Shown in pieces: positions 1 through 10,274 of a stretch of 64,000 nt of DNA. Source of the stretch: Heligmosomoides polygyrus polygyrus (taxonomy: Eukaryota; Nematoda; Chromadorea; Rhabditida; Heligmosomidae). Both the position numbers and the translations under genes were made by a program. Location of the stretch: positions 11,408,001-11,472,000 of the forward strand of contig OX377202.1 in assembly GCA_947396885.1 (NCBI GenBank). The letters are read 5' to 3'. How positions within the stretch are numbered: position 1 is the first letter of the stretch; every line of letters begins with the position of its first letter. The notes below the pieces were generated by a model. It did not search any database. It was given only the letters and a program-made list of their open reading frames with translations, and had not been told where the DNA came from.

Positions 1-98
1 GCCAAATGCACATTCAAATCGCCTTCGCGACATCCCGTAGAAGTAGAATGCATGGCGCATCCCAAAAGAGAATGAGTAATGCCGTCCTTTATCCGTAA
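1..98 (+). repeat. tRNA-derived SINE, 3' part
   Basis: The 3' body of the SINE family seen in full elsewhere in the window (for example 32560-32867). Shared landmarks are GACATCCCGTAGAAGTAGAA, GGCGCATCCC and the terminal CCTTTAT motif. The 5' half lies outside the window. Confidence 0.8.
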
Positions 99-1134
99 CT
101 TACCGCATCACGATCTGATGAAGAATCGTTGTGGGACGGCTCGCGCTTTTCTTTCTTCACTTCTGAGCTCTCTCCACGTGACTTTTCTCTTTCGCAGCAT
201 TCCATCACAATCGATACATGCGCAGGAATACAGGACACCTTCGGATCTACTCCGTGTCGCTAAATGAGAAGCAATTATTTAACGAGAGCTCAGATGATGA
301 ACCTACTGTATGTAAAAAAGTACACAAAAATATGCCTGAAAGACGACCGGAAACATTTGCATTTTGGGCCCATCTAGGATACGCTCTATCACATCCCAGG
401 TGGATCATTGAAATTCTCTTCACCCACCCCACTGGGATAGCGCCAAATTGATCCGGGGTATGTAACAAACCTGTGTGAACTAGTAAGACTTGTCGAACGT
501 GTGATGGGTACATGTAGATCATGTCAAGGTTACTCTCATGTGCAATTGATGAAAATGGACGAAATTTAGGTGAAGATGGCCGTGTTCGACATTCGAGTGA
601 AAGGATTCGATCGAACGACCAATATCGATCGATACTATCGATTTTCGGCAGGAGTTATCAGTTTCAGCCCTGATTTGTTGAGTTTGGTTGGGAGACACGG
701 GATTAATTGAAGAGCTGATTGAAGAGCTTCACAGCAGGTGGAAGTATCTGGGACACCAATATCGATCGATAGCATCGATTTCTCGATCGCCGATCTCGGT
801 GGCCATCTCGATTTGACCGATCGCGGTGGGAGTAGATTAGGATTGCCGATGAATGAACTTCACAGCAAGTGGTAGTATTCGATTGGGAGACCATTATCGA
901 TCGACAGTATCGATCTTTCGATCGCAAGTTATAGGTTTTCGCCCACATTTTAACCGTTGGGTGGAAGACACTCGACCGTCTCTTCAAAGAAATTACTGTC
1001 GCTCGCAGCAATTACTCCACTATGATGGCATTCAGAGAGTATTTACCGTATGTTTATAGTATGGACTGACTGAACAACATTGATCGACTTCACCAGTTCT
1101 TCTGTAGATTAGACTCCTTCGGAGTGGAAGTCCA
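99..1134. other. No recognised gene; local ATCGATCGATA-rich duplication
   Basis: Downstream of the visible exons of the minus-strand gene. Between about 600 and 930 there are two imperfect copies, about 131 bp apart, of a stretch that begins CTTCACAGCA and contains the palindrome ATCGATCGAT. A short open stretch on the plus strand at 218-451 has no splice or homology support. No exon could be joined with confidence to the minus-strand gene here. Confidence 0.4.
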
Positions 1135-1270
1135 GGGGCCAGATTCATCAACCGCTTACCGCTCACTAACGGTGAAAATACCGCCAACCCCTGACATGAC
1201 ATTCATTAGCATCCGGTTTGGCTGTATTCTCACCGTTAGAGGGCGGTAAGCGGTTGATGAATCTGGCCCG
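1135..1270. repeat. Foldback MITE of the GGGCC(G/A)GATTCATCAAC-tip family
   Basis: Begins GGGGCCAGATTCATCAACCG and ends with its inverted complement. The inner part of the inverted repeat continues as CTTACCGC. Four other elements in the window share the tip but not the core (15545, 36456, 53141, 54358). Confidence 0.75.
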
Positions 1271-1429
1271 AGGATGTAAACTCCAGAGTGGAGTCCCCCC
1301 TCCCCCCGCCCACTAGAATGTGTCTCAGTTTTTCTTCTTTCATTGTAGTCGAAAGGTTAATAAACCGTCGTGAATTGCCGCAGTGAACTTAGAATAAAAT
1401 CAACTTTAAGACATCTCCTCAGCACTCAC

Positions 1430-3047
1430 CTTCTTCGCTATAAACCGCTTCGCAGTCTCAATTACTTTAAATATTTCGTGGTCAAGCTGGCAGATGGTGC
1501 GTCTAGCGTATCCCTGTGCCACCAGGCGATCCGCCAGAACCTCAAGCAACAATTTCTTTTCCTGAAACAATAAGATTATGATTTTCCTCAGGTTATCAAA
1601 AATCGGCCTCACCCTACCTTAAGTGCTTGTGCTCGATAGGGTCCAACCGCTGCTGATCGGAATACGTTGTACTTCTGTACGTAGAATTGACTTATCTCGC
1701 ACAGCTCAGTTGCACTCAGCAGAGATTTCCCCTTCTGGAAATCAGAAAGTCTGTGAAGATATCAGCTCTCATTGCCACGCACCTTCGCTTTGTTTCATAA
1801 AATGGGACACAAGTAGGCATAATCCTTGGCACAGAAAGAACATGCCATTAACTCAAAATATCATTTTTCGACGCTATCGCAGTAAGGTGGGGCCATAAGA
1901 TAATGGACAAGTTTACTGTCACGTGGCGTCAATGAAGATCAAATGAAGAGAAGGCCCGTTTATAGTTCCGACGCCGAGCGACTCGAAGCCTTGTATGATG
2001 GCCAAAATGCTGAATCGCGTCGCTCGGCATTGGAGTGTAAAGGCCCCCACAGAGTTCTGCGGCAATGCCGCTCGCCGCAATGGTTAAGGATAGGGCAGGG
2101 ACGCCGCCGGCTGCGAGCTCTGCGTCTCTGCCCTATGGTTAAGCATAGGGCCGCGGCGCTGCCGCAGAACTCTGTGGGGGCCTTAAGGCAGAACATGTCA
2201 AATCGCATCACTGTCTTATTCTGTTTTGATCTGTGACGCCGCCATGTGGCGTCATCCCCTCCTCTCAGTTTTTCCAATTGTTTTTGTCACGTAGGAACTT
2301 ATTATGAGACTTCCCGAACTAACTGTCATTGCTCAGAGGATGAAAGAGCTGAATGATCTACACATGAAATCTAATATGTCGATAGAGTTCTGCTGATTTT
2401 TTAAAAAGTCCGAGTTCTCCGTCAGAAAAGGGTATTCTCTTCTTGTTCACTCAAATACGTGCATAGCTACATAGAAAGGAATTAATGCGTCTATTGGCCA
2501 TTTGTGCAACCGCTCAAAATTAATGGCCGCTGAAGATCGACCAGCTTCACTGGGTGCAAGCAAGATCAACTGCGAGAATGCGGTTGAAATACCTCTCAGG
2601 ATAAAAACAATACGTATCAACTATCAACCAGTCAATCTCGATCGATAATATCGATTTTTGGTATTGTTGAACTTTCACGACCCTAAAAGCCTAACCGGGA
2701 GACTGTCTCATCGGTAGGTCGGAACGGCCCAAGTGTTGTATATGGGCAGAATAGCCTCTCTCTCTCTCTCTGGAAAACAACAAAATGCAAATATCTCTAC
2801 CCCAATACAACTCTGCGCAGAGTTAGGGACGACGGAAGCTGGGCCATTGGCGGCGTTGGCCCTCTGCCTGCGAGCAGCGGTGGTGCAGTGGGTAGAGGTG
2901 CGGCGTAATCCCCGTGATCGCTGTTTCCAGCCAACTTGAGCCCGCCCTCCGCGTGCAGGCAGAGGGCTAACGCCACCAATGGCCCAACTTCCGTCGTCCC
3001 TAACTCTGCGCAGTTGTGTTGGGGTCGAGATATTTGCATTTTGTTGT

Positions 3048-3145
<98 letters not shown>

Positions 3146-3417
3146 GAGAGAGAGGAGAGAGAGAGGCGATTCTGCCCATACACAACACTTAGGCCATTCC
3201 GACCTACCGTTGAAATACTTTCCTGGTAAGCATTTTTCTCCCAATCCTTGTCGGTCGGTCGAAGGAAGGGTTCTTCGGCATGCTGACCTCGAATCTAACT
3301 CCGTTTTTGAGATCTCCAATGATTACGGTAGACGAAAGAGAATCATATGAAGGTTCCAGTACTCACTACGTCTTTAGAAGAATCGTGTTCTTCGTTCAAA
3401 CCATTGGCGAATGCCAT
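1430..3417 (-). CDS. Unrecognised protein, first three coding exons (3' partial)
   Basis: I do not recognise the product. Three minus-strand exons join without a phase break. Exon 1 is 3417-3367 (ATG at 3417, 17 codons, donor GTGAGT). Exon 2 is 1734-1618 (acceptor TTTCCAG, donor GTAGGG, 39 codons). Exon 3 is 1561-1430 (acceptor TGTTTCAG, donor GTGAGT, 44 codons). All junctions are phase 0. The start is chosen because an acceptor-like TTCCAG lies 17 bases upstream, with no exon behind it that fits. The N-terminus is acidic (MAFANGLNEEHDSSKDV). Exons 2-3 look helical and charged, including VADRL/LADRLVAQGYARRT-like and ETAKRFIAKK segments, with no membrane span. Intron 1 (1735-3366) holds two palindromic repeats and a GA microsatellite. 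Later exons should lie left of 1430, but none could be fixed. The exons are well supported by splice sites; the function is unknown. Confidence 0.6.
2039..2187. repeat. GC-rich palindromic MITE (GGCCCCCACAGAGTT tips)
   Basis: Terminal inverted repeats of about 25 bp, AAGGCCCCCACAGAGTTCTG and its complement, enclose a GC-rich core containing CCCTATGGTTAAGCATAGGG. A second copy with the same tips lies at 30350-30495. It sits in intron 1 of the minus-strand unknown gene. Confidence 0.75.
2712..3216. repeat. Large inverted repeat with asymmetric CT/GA microsatellite
   Basis: The left arm (2712-2880) starts GGTAGGTCGGAACGGCCCAA. It is mirrored by the right arm (2940-3216), which ends in the complementary ATTCCGACCTACC. 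The arms agree over most of their length (ATTTGCATTTTGTTGTTTCC; CGCCACCAATGGCCCA). The left arm has about 7-8 CT units, while the right arm has a GA run of about 80 bases plus imperfect units. The long Ser/Leu and Arg/Glu reading frames here are artefacts of the microsatellite. Confidence 0.8.
3052..3166. repeat. (GA)n microsatellite
   Basis: About 40 uninterrupted GA units followed by imperfect AGGAGAGAG units, inside the right arm of the 2712-3216 inverted repeat. Confidence 0.95.
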
Positions 3418-3434
3418 TTCCTCCAAAGAGAAGT

Positions 3435-3448
3435 CTGGAATTATTAAG
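3435..3448 (-). promoter_or_regulatory. Candidate spliced-leader trans-splice acceptor
   Basis: On the minus strand CTTAATAATTCCAG directly precedes the first exon of the unknown gene, 17 bases before its ATG. No upstream exon was found. In nematodes this arrangement usually marks trans-splicing of a spliced leader. It could equally be a cis acceptor with a missed 5' UTR exon. Confidence 0.4.
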
Positions 3449-3522
3449 TGAACATACGGAATCGATACGGAATACAGGCAACGAAACGAACATCCAACAT
3501 TACCGATATACTGTTCTACAAA

Positions 3523-3870
3523 GCGGGCGAGTTTTCGCACGTGCTCAGGCGCTCGCTGCGGGACCACGGGGAGGTTCCGCCGATGTCACACATAAGGTTA
3601 GCCACTGTATAACACGGAGTTTATACCTTAGTCGCCACGCAGCAGGGCAACATAAGACTTATCATTATTGATTAGCTCGCGCGCTGGATCGATATAGCTC
3701 ATTATTATGCTCCTGTTCCGCGCACCCGCACAAGTATGAACCGTAGCTGTATCATCTCATGAAAAAGCGGAACGTCTAGACAAAAACATCAATATAATCT
3801 AAATCATTTTTCGACCGACGTGGACAGAGCCGTATAGTGGTCCCGCAGCGAATGCCCGAAAACTAATCAG
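3523..3870. repeat. Short inverted-repeat element (CGCTGCGGGACCAC tips)
   Basis: The left terminus GAGTTTTCGC...CGCTGCGGGACCAC is found inverted at 3837-3870 (GTGGTCCCGCAGCG...GAAAACT). Related termini occur at 4264-4345 and 4886-4940. The left terminus happens to have an open reading frame that looks like an exon, but it is repeat sequence. Confidence 0.5.
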
Positions 3871-4257
3871 CGGAAGGCTTACTGCTTTCGTCGCCCAGGG
3901 GGAGTCCGCGGGTGGATTCTGCAGTCTTCGAGCAGCGAAACGCATACGGCTTAAAAAAATGCGCAAAAAAGCCTCAAAATTGCGTACACGTCAAGGCCCC
4001 TCAAACTCCAAGAAGTCACCTGAAATGCAATTACGCCACAACGCTGGAGAACCGAGCCCTCCACCTCCCTCGCATGAGGCGACGCCACTTCCACTGCACC
4101 ACGACCTGCTTGCCGGCGTTGCCAACGCGGGCGCACAAGACATCGATCGAACGTGGCAACGTGGACGCCGACGCCCGATCTCTAAGCTAGGAGGGCGCAG
4201 ACAGCCGGTAACCATTCGGCGGTGCATTCGTCGGAATCGTTTTACACGCTAAAAGGC

Positions 4258-4940
4258 GTACGGACGAGTTTGCCACACTGAATTCTATCAGCGCGGACGA
4301 GTTCTCCCACCCGATATAGGTCATCGCTGTGGGACCCTATCTCTTACCGTACAGTTAATTTAGTGAAGGGAGTGGTTCCAACTCGAGAGTGTATTCTTGG
4401 GCGCAGTCTAGTCCACATGATATGCTCATAAAACTCAATCAATTTCCTTACTCCGCATCAGCGCTTGCATTATCATTGTTCCTTACGCATCTCCTGAGCA
4501 GAAAAGAGAACGTCAACTACTTAGCTGTGGCGATAGGCAGAGTAGCTCGAGTTTGTTCTAGGTTTTGTTTCATTCTGCTGCATTTATCACCACCCCCTAC
4601 CTCCTCCCTTCAACTAGGAACGCTGTTTTGGGTACCATTTGAGCACTGTCAGGACTAGAGGATACAAGGATTGTATGGTTGTGCTTCATGTTGCATGTTT
4701 TTTTTATACTCCTACAATGATTTTTATGAGAACATTAAGTGAACCTCCCCTCCCTCAATAGACTTGCACCTATTTTTGTCCAGAAGCAACACCATGCTAT
4801 AAAGTGCACTATACACCTAAACAAAAGCGATAGTGCCGGATTTGAGCAGAAAGCTTCTAATGAAAACCTATACGTCGACTTCTCTCATGGTCCCGCAACG
4901 ACTGGCCCGGTTTCGTGCGGAAAACTCGTCCGTCCTTTGT
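4258..4940. repeat. Inverted-repeat element (GGACGAGTT...GGGACC tips)
   Basis: The left tip (GGACGAGTTCTCCCACCC...GCTGTGGGACC) and the inverted right tip (GGTCCCGCAACGA...AACTCGTCC) align over about 42 bases, imperfectly. The internal sequence has no recognisable coding region. From 4941 to 5865 I see only a small tandem duplication of TTAGCCGTGGAGCGCG at 5165-5230. Confidence 0.45.
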
Positions 4941-5865
4941 TGCTTGCATTTGGTAGTGAGTACAAGGCAACTTCCTCAAGTTGCTAGGAAAGCACGCGAT
5001 TTCAGTGCACAAAGGCAGAAAGGTCATGAGATGTATATGAGTTCATAAGACGCTTCAAAAGGAATAAGAACCAATGTATTGACTTAGATATGAGCGGAAC
5101 TATATCCCCAAAGTGCTCTTGATCAAGAATAAAACCAGACAAATTGCGTGCACCTGCGAGAGCGGTTTAGCCGTGGAGCGCGGCAGCTGTCCGATAAGCT
5201 TAGCCGTGGAGCGCGACAGCTGTCCGGTGCAGCTCCCTTTGTTGACGGCAAAGGTCACACACAATGTGGGCCGCGTAGTAGGGCTAAACATTGTAACTCC
5301 ACTGCAGCCCATTGACGTTGAGGAAAGCGTGACAAGAACGGCGAGGCAACGAGCCGAGACTAGTTGTGATCCAGCGAAGACTACAGCACCGTCGAAGATC
5401 TTCCAGACGACGGATACCGATGCTTACAAATGCTCGCCTGCTCAGATTCTTTTAAACCAACCGCTGAAAGAGTGTGTTACTATATTTTGTATAGGTGCTA
5501 CTATTTCTTTTTATTTGTTTATTTATAAACATTGAGGTGTGCTTACAAAGGCAGTAGCCAGGACTCTAACATCGGAGAAACGGTTCACAGGGGGAAGTCT
5601 GTGGAGGGCGGGGTGAGACGCAGGCGCGGCGCGGTATTAACAAATGTCTCGTCCGCCGGAATGACGTTGGGCGAATGTTGCACCGGTTGCTAGAACGGTA
5701 CACATGAAAGTCATCAAAACCTCAGGCGATAAGAGCGACACTTGATGGAGAATTTTTTTGAGAACCGACATTCATAGGTATGACCCGTTACCGCGTCTGC
5801 TCGGGTACTCCAGTTCGTCAGCACCGTCACACAGAAAGACTGATTTGGAGAAATTTTTAACACGA

Positions 5866-6152
5866 CATTGGCGCGTACTAGTGCAGTCGGAAGAGTGGAC
5901 GACTGTTGCATGCACCCTGAAGCGAGAGCTTTTGGTTCAGCTTCCGCTCTGGCGTACTAAGCCTTTCATCGCTGTGGGATCGTTGTATTGCTACCTACTT
6001 GTCCGGGACGAGAAAAAAGGCCGAAATGTCTATCGGCTGGCTCCCGCAAGTTAGGCCAAATACGCCTTCAAATTCCCTCCACGACATCCCGTTGAAGTAG
6101 AATTCATGGCGCATCCCATCAAAGAGACTAGTTAGCAGTTTATCCTTTCTCA
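5866..6152 (+). repeat. Degenerate tRNA-derived SINE
   Basis: A diverged full-length copy. The head GCGCGTACTAGTGCAGTCGG matches the family's box A region, and the middle keeps TCGGCTGGCTCCCGCAAGT. The tail keeps GACATCCCGTTGAAGTAGAA and GGCGCATCCC. Confidence 0.7.
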
Positions 6153-6175
6153 TTTATTAATCGTAGATGAAACAT

Positions 6176-6895
6176 ATGTCCTACAGCGTCCAGAGCCTCG
6201 TCGAGAGTCAGAGACGCTGTTGCCCCGACAAGGTCGTCAAAAATTAGGTGGGCCGGTCATTGACACCCACAGAAGGAGAGCCGCAATCCACTGAATTGCG
6301 CAAGACATCTAAACAAACACGACTCACACGAGTGAGAGAAGGCCTCCGGAGTTCCGAGCCTTGTCGATGTTTGAAGATCAGAGACGCTGTCGCATGGACC
6401 AAGTCGTTGAAAATTAGGTGGGCCGACCATGTAATGCGCTTCGTAGACACCCGCTGGACGAGAGCCGTCACCGACTGGATTCCGCGGGATGTCAAGAGGA
6501 CACGTGGACGCCCACCATTGCATTGATCAGACTTCTTCGTGAAAGGCCTGGTCGAACGATATGACGCTCTTCGTGTCCCTCGAGCGAGGAGGATTCATTG
6601 GAGCACTCTGGCACGCGACAGGGACGGATGGAGACGCTGCTGGTGCTCGCTCGAGCAAGTCGATGATCAACTGGACGACAGGTGATACAGTTGACCTAAC
6701 CAAAAGCCGTACGTCATTAGCATTTGCAGTTGGCATCTGTTGGACCTCTTCATGAAGGCCTTGGACGAAGGACAGTCTCATAATGGATGGAGATCCATTG
6801 GAGCACTCTGGCACGCGGCAGGGATGAATGGACGAACTGCCGGCGCCTTCTCGAGTGTGTTGACAACCAACAGCAGGAAAACAGGTGACTGCTCA
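6176..6895 (+). mobile_element. RTE-type retrotransposon, C-terminal fragments
   Basis: Plus-strand translations contain KIRWADHVMRFVDTRWTRAV, TDWIPRDVKRT and RDGWRRCW. These are hallmarks of the C-terminal end of an RTE-type polyprotein also present at 37540, 40080 and (minus) 41763. A stop replaces a Trp after GRPP. The last exon-like block is repeated in degenerate form at 6770-6895. The characteristic 3' end ACAGGTGATACAG appears at about 6680. It is dead: 5' truncated and frame-broken. From 6896 to 7470 I see no gene; the end (AATAAAAAATAAATAAATT) resembles a retroelement tail. Confidence 0.75.
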
Positions 6896-7470
6896 CTCAT
6901 GAGGTAAACTATGAGAGGTATCCTTGGTGTTGCATGAGGTAAACTATCTGTCTCACCAACAAGTAGAAGGCGATCTACTTCCTATGACGATGTGCTTCGT
7001 TACCGTAACCACCCGGAAGTTGTGAAGACGAGAACGATTACCAGATTTGCCAGTGTTGGCTCATAATAATCATAGTGGATGTACAAACGATCAAAATCCA
7101 CCCAGTGCCAGACGGAACAGTAACTGCTGGTGATTGGTAGGTCCGGTTTTTCACTGAGGACAGGCGTTTAATGGCAGTAAATCCCATCGATGTACGGTGT
7201 TATTGTCGAGTTTTCTCGTTTGGTTTCATAAAAGCGTGTCAAGCCAGCGACCGCCATAAGGTATTATATGTTTCCTTTTTTTATGAATTCTGGAGCCTGT
7301 TGCATTTAGCTCTCACAAGCCATAGACGTCAAATTATCGAAACTCCTGAGCTCTATTTTGTTAATGTCAATTGTTTGAAGCCATGCTGGACCTTTTTGAC
7401 TGGCACTGTTTTTTGTTTTGTTTTAAATGTGCACTTTAGGTGCGGAAGCGCAACAATAAAAAATAAATAA

Positions 7471-8830
7471 ATTGGACACTTCTAAACAAGCTTAAAAACC
7501 CTTTGAAAATTGACTGAACGTCTTCCAAATCAAAAACGAGCTAGACAAGCGTCCACATTAAATTAGACATAAAAAAACGTTGGATTTTTATTGGTTTGGT
7601 TATTTTTTCTTCAAGGAGAATTTATTATGACTTATTTGGAGAATTTGTAATTCATCTGCCTCGGTAAGTGAAGAGACTAGTTGAAATTCTGTAATCCTGT
7701 TCGTATTTTTTGATGAAAAGTAACGGTTCAGATCTTGCCTTAAAGTACAGGATGGCGGCCATTTTTTAGTGTTATGCATTTTTAATGCTGAAGAAATTGC
7801 GCCATGCCTTGGTCTAAGACATCGCGATTTTTATTCGATTGATGGCGCGAGTTTCACATCCGCAAACGTCAAAACAACAGCAATTATAAGACAAGAAACA
7901 ACGTAAACAAGAAGAATACAAAGAAAGAATACATATATAGTTTCAACTAGACATCAATCATATATGCACCAAAATAATTGTCGTATTCACCTTGCTTTCA
8001 TCCATTCTCCCTCTCTTAATAATTATGAACTTGATTCGCTACGATTCTTTTCCGTTCAATTGAACATTTTTTTTATTAATTCGACGTGTAGAATCGAGAA
8101 GAATTACTTGTATTGTATTTCTTTTGCTCTTATAAGTTTTGTTTTGTTGGATTAGAGCGACCTGTGAGTGCTATAAATAAATGCATACATACATTCTCAC
8201 TTTAGTGCTTCATATAAGCAGCATTTGCACTATCAATCAAAAGAAAAATCGGAGCGAGCTTTTTGAGTGCATGGCGCGATCTCGTCTTTAAATGTACTAG
8301 CTGATCGCTGCCTTGTTAAATTTTAAAACAAAAGACAATTTGTCATAACGATGTTTTGTTGCGATCAAAACTTCTAGCGCCAGGCGGGACTCGAACCCGC
8401 ACCTCCCTCTAACCGGGCGGGAATGCTCTACGCCATTACACCACCGGCGCCGTTTGATCGAACGCAACATCCACACCTCGTGGGACCGATCAGCACCCAC
8501 CCGTATCCGGGATGAGCTGGCCGCTGATATCAGCATGGAACCAGTTAAGCTGATGGTCTTGATAGAAAAGACAATTTATTTTATTTCTCAAGAAAAATAT
8601 AAATTTATAAAATTATTACACTCAGCCTAACAGCTTAACTAAAAATTTCAAAGAATGTGAGACCAAATTTTTCTTGAATAAAAAATTATTTCAATAATAT
8701 TGGAGTCTGTAGTTTAACCTGCAGAAAACTCGTTTTGATTCGGAAAGCGCTCAGTTTGATTTCAAAAAGGTTGAGCCTGTCTAGAAGAGTGTCCAATTTG
8801 ATGTGAAAATGCTATAGAATGACGCTCTTA
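7471..8830. repeat. Foldback element of the TTGGACACTTTTCAAATC family
   Basis: The left side starts TTGGACACTTCTAAAC and contains ATCGCGATTTTTATTCGATT. The right side contains the inverted counterparts (ATCAATCAAAAGAAAAATCG, ATTATTACACTCA, GAGTGTCCAATTTGAT). The same arms are seen better preserved at 18768-20440. A tRNA-like sequence lies in the right part, and the right arm is partly included in a 710-bp duplication. Confidence 0.6.
8376..8450 (-). tRNA. tRNA-like sequence (anticodon uncertain, possibly GGT)
   Basis: On the minus strand the sequence folds as a tRNA. A 7-bp acceptor stem (GCGCCGG with CTGGCGC, one G-U) is followed by a D arm (GTGT/GCAT) and a perfect T arm (GCGGG-TTCGAGT-CCCGC). 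Box A (TGGTGTAATGG) and box B (GGTTCGAGTCC) are intact. The anticodon arm is poor: one mismatch in the stem, and C instead of the near-universal T at position 33. The anticodon would read GGT (Thr). No CCA is encoded, as expected in eukaryotes. It may be a diverged tRNA gene or a tRNA-derived pseudogene carried in the surrounding foldback element. Confidence 0.5.
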
Positions 8831-9308
8831 CTAGCTATGTACATGGTATCAACACGTATCAAATTTCTATAAATCTGACCGTTCAACAAAAGAAGACATT
8901 AGAAGCAGTCGAAAGGAATCGTTGCTCAAACATTAACAACACGATCGAACGGAATTATTCAACGATTTCACCTTAACGTCGGCCTTCGGATGCCCGACGT
9001 GGCTCCTTTTCAGCAACTCTTGTTGAGGTCTCATCCAAGGCCTTCTCATCTTGACATCGACTTCCGGCTCTACATTGCTTTGTGTCGTATGACGCATGCT
9101 TTTCTTTAGATAAAGCCCATTCAAGATCGCATACAAATGGGAAATGCTATCGATCTCACCATCCTCGGTTTCACGTAAACCATCTTCATGTCAAATTGGA
9201 CACCCTTCTTTCAAAGTCAAAGTCAAACACCCTCCAAGTTAGAATCCACATTAAACAGGTGACTCCTCTGCAAATGTGTTCCTCCACGCAAACAGAAATC
9301 TTGTTATC
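8599..9308. repeat. 710-bp tandem duplication, copy 1
   Basis: Identical by eye to 9309-10018. The junction is ATAAATTTATAAAATT. The sequence holds part of the foldback right arm plus an open frame with no recognisable product. Confidence 0.9.
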
Positions 9309-10018
9309 ATAAATTTATAAAATTATTACACTCAGCCTAACAGCTTAACTAAAAATTTCAAAGAATGTGAGACCAAATTTTTCTTGAATAAAAAATTATT
9401 TCAATAATATTGGAGTCTGTAGTTTAACCTGCAGAAAACTCGTTTTGATTCGGAAAGCGCTCAGTTTGATTTCAAAAAGGTTGAGCCTGTCTAGAAGAGT
9501 GTCCAATTTGATGTGAAAATGCTATAGAATGACGCTCTTACTAGCTATGTACATGGTATCAACACGTATCAAATTTCTATAAATCTGACCGTTCAACAAA
9601 AGAAGACATTAGAAGCAGTCGAAAGGAATCGTTGCTCAAACATTAACAACACGATCGAACGGAATTATTCAACGATTTCACCTTAACGTCGGCCTTCGGA
9701 TGCCCGACGTGGCTCCTTTTCAGCAACTCTTGTTGAGGTCTCATCCAAGGCCTTCTCATCTTGACATCGACTTCCGGCTCTACATTGCTTTGTGTCGTAT
9801 GACGCATGCTTTTCTTTAGATAAAGCCCATTCAAGATCGCATACAAATGGGAAATGCTATCGATCTCACCATCCTCGGTTTCACGTAAACCATCTTCATG
9901 TCAAATTGGACACCCTTCTTTCAAAGTCAAAGTCAAACACCCTCCAAGTTAGAATCCACATTAAACAGGTGACTCCTCTGCAAATGTGTTCCTCCACGCA
10001 AACAGAAATCTTGTTATC
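9309..10018. repeat. 710-bp tandem duplication, copy 2
   Basis: Direct repeat of 8599-9308 with no difference I could find. It ends CTTGTTATCA, after which the flanking sequence resumes (ATCAAAGAAAAATCGCG). Such identity means either a recent event or an assembly duplication. Confidence 0.9.
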
Positions 10019-10274
10019 AATCAAAGAAAAATCGCGTAAAACCGGACGGATGCATGGCGCAATCTCTTTTTGACTTCTAGGAAGAGATCGTTTTGCTTTG
10101 ACAGATTTTCAGTTTGACTTTAAAAGCGTAAACGGAATACGAAAGGGATGAGTCTAAAATGGACGGAAACCGGAATACGAAAGAAGATTACTATAAATAT
10201 TTCACCTGGAGCACAACGACAGTAACCTAAATACACTTACAGAACTATGTATACACTAAGGTTATGCTTCAAAC

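Noticed and set aside
2708..3350. Long Ser/Leu-rich and Arg/Glu-rich open frames
   Set aside because: They are the CT/GA microsatellite read in different frames.
3500..3567. Apparent minus-strand exon upstream of the 3367-3434 exon (VPQRAPEHVRKLARFVEQYI)
   Set aside because: The phase would fit, but the sequence is the terminus of an inverted-repeat element found again at 3837, 4289 and 4886.
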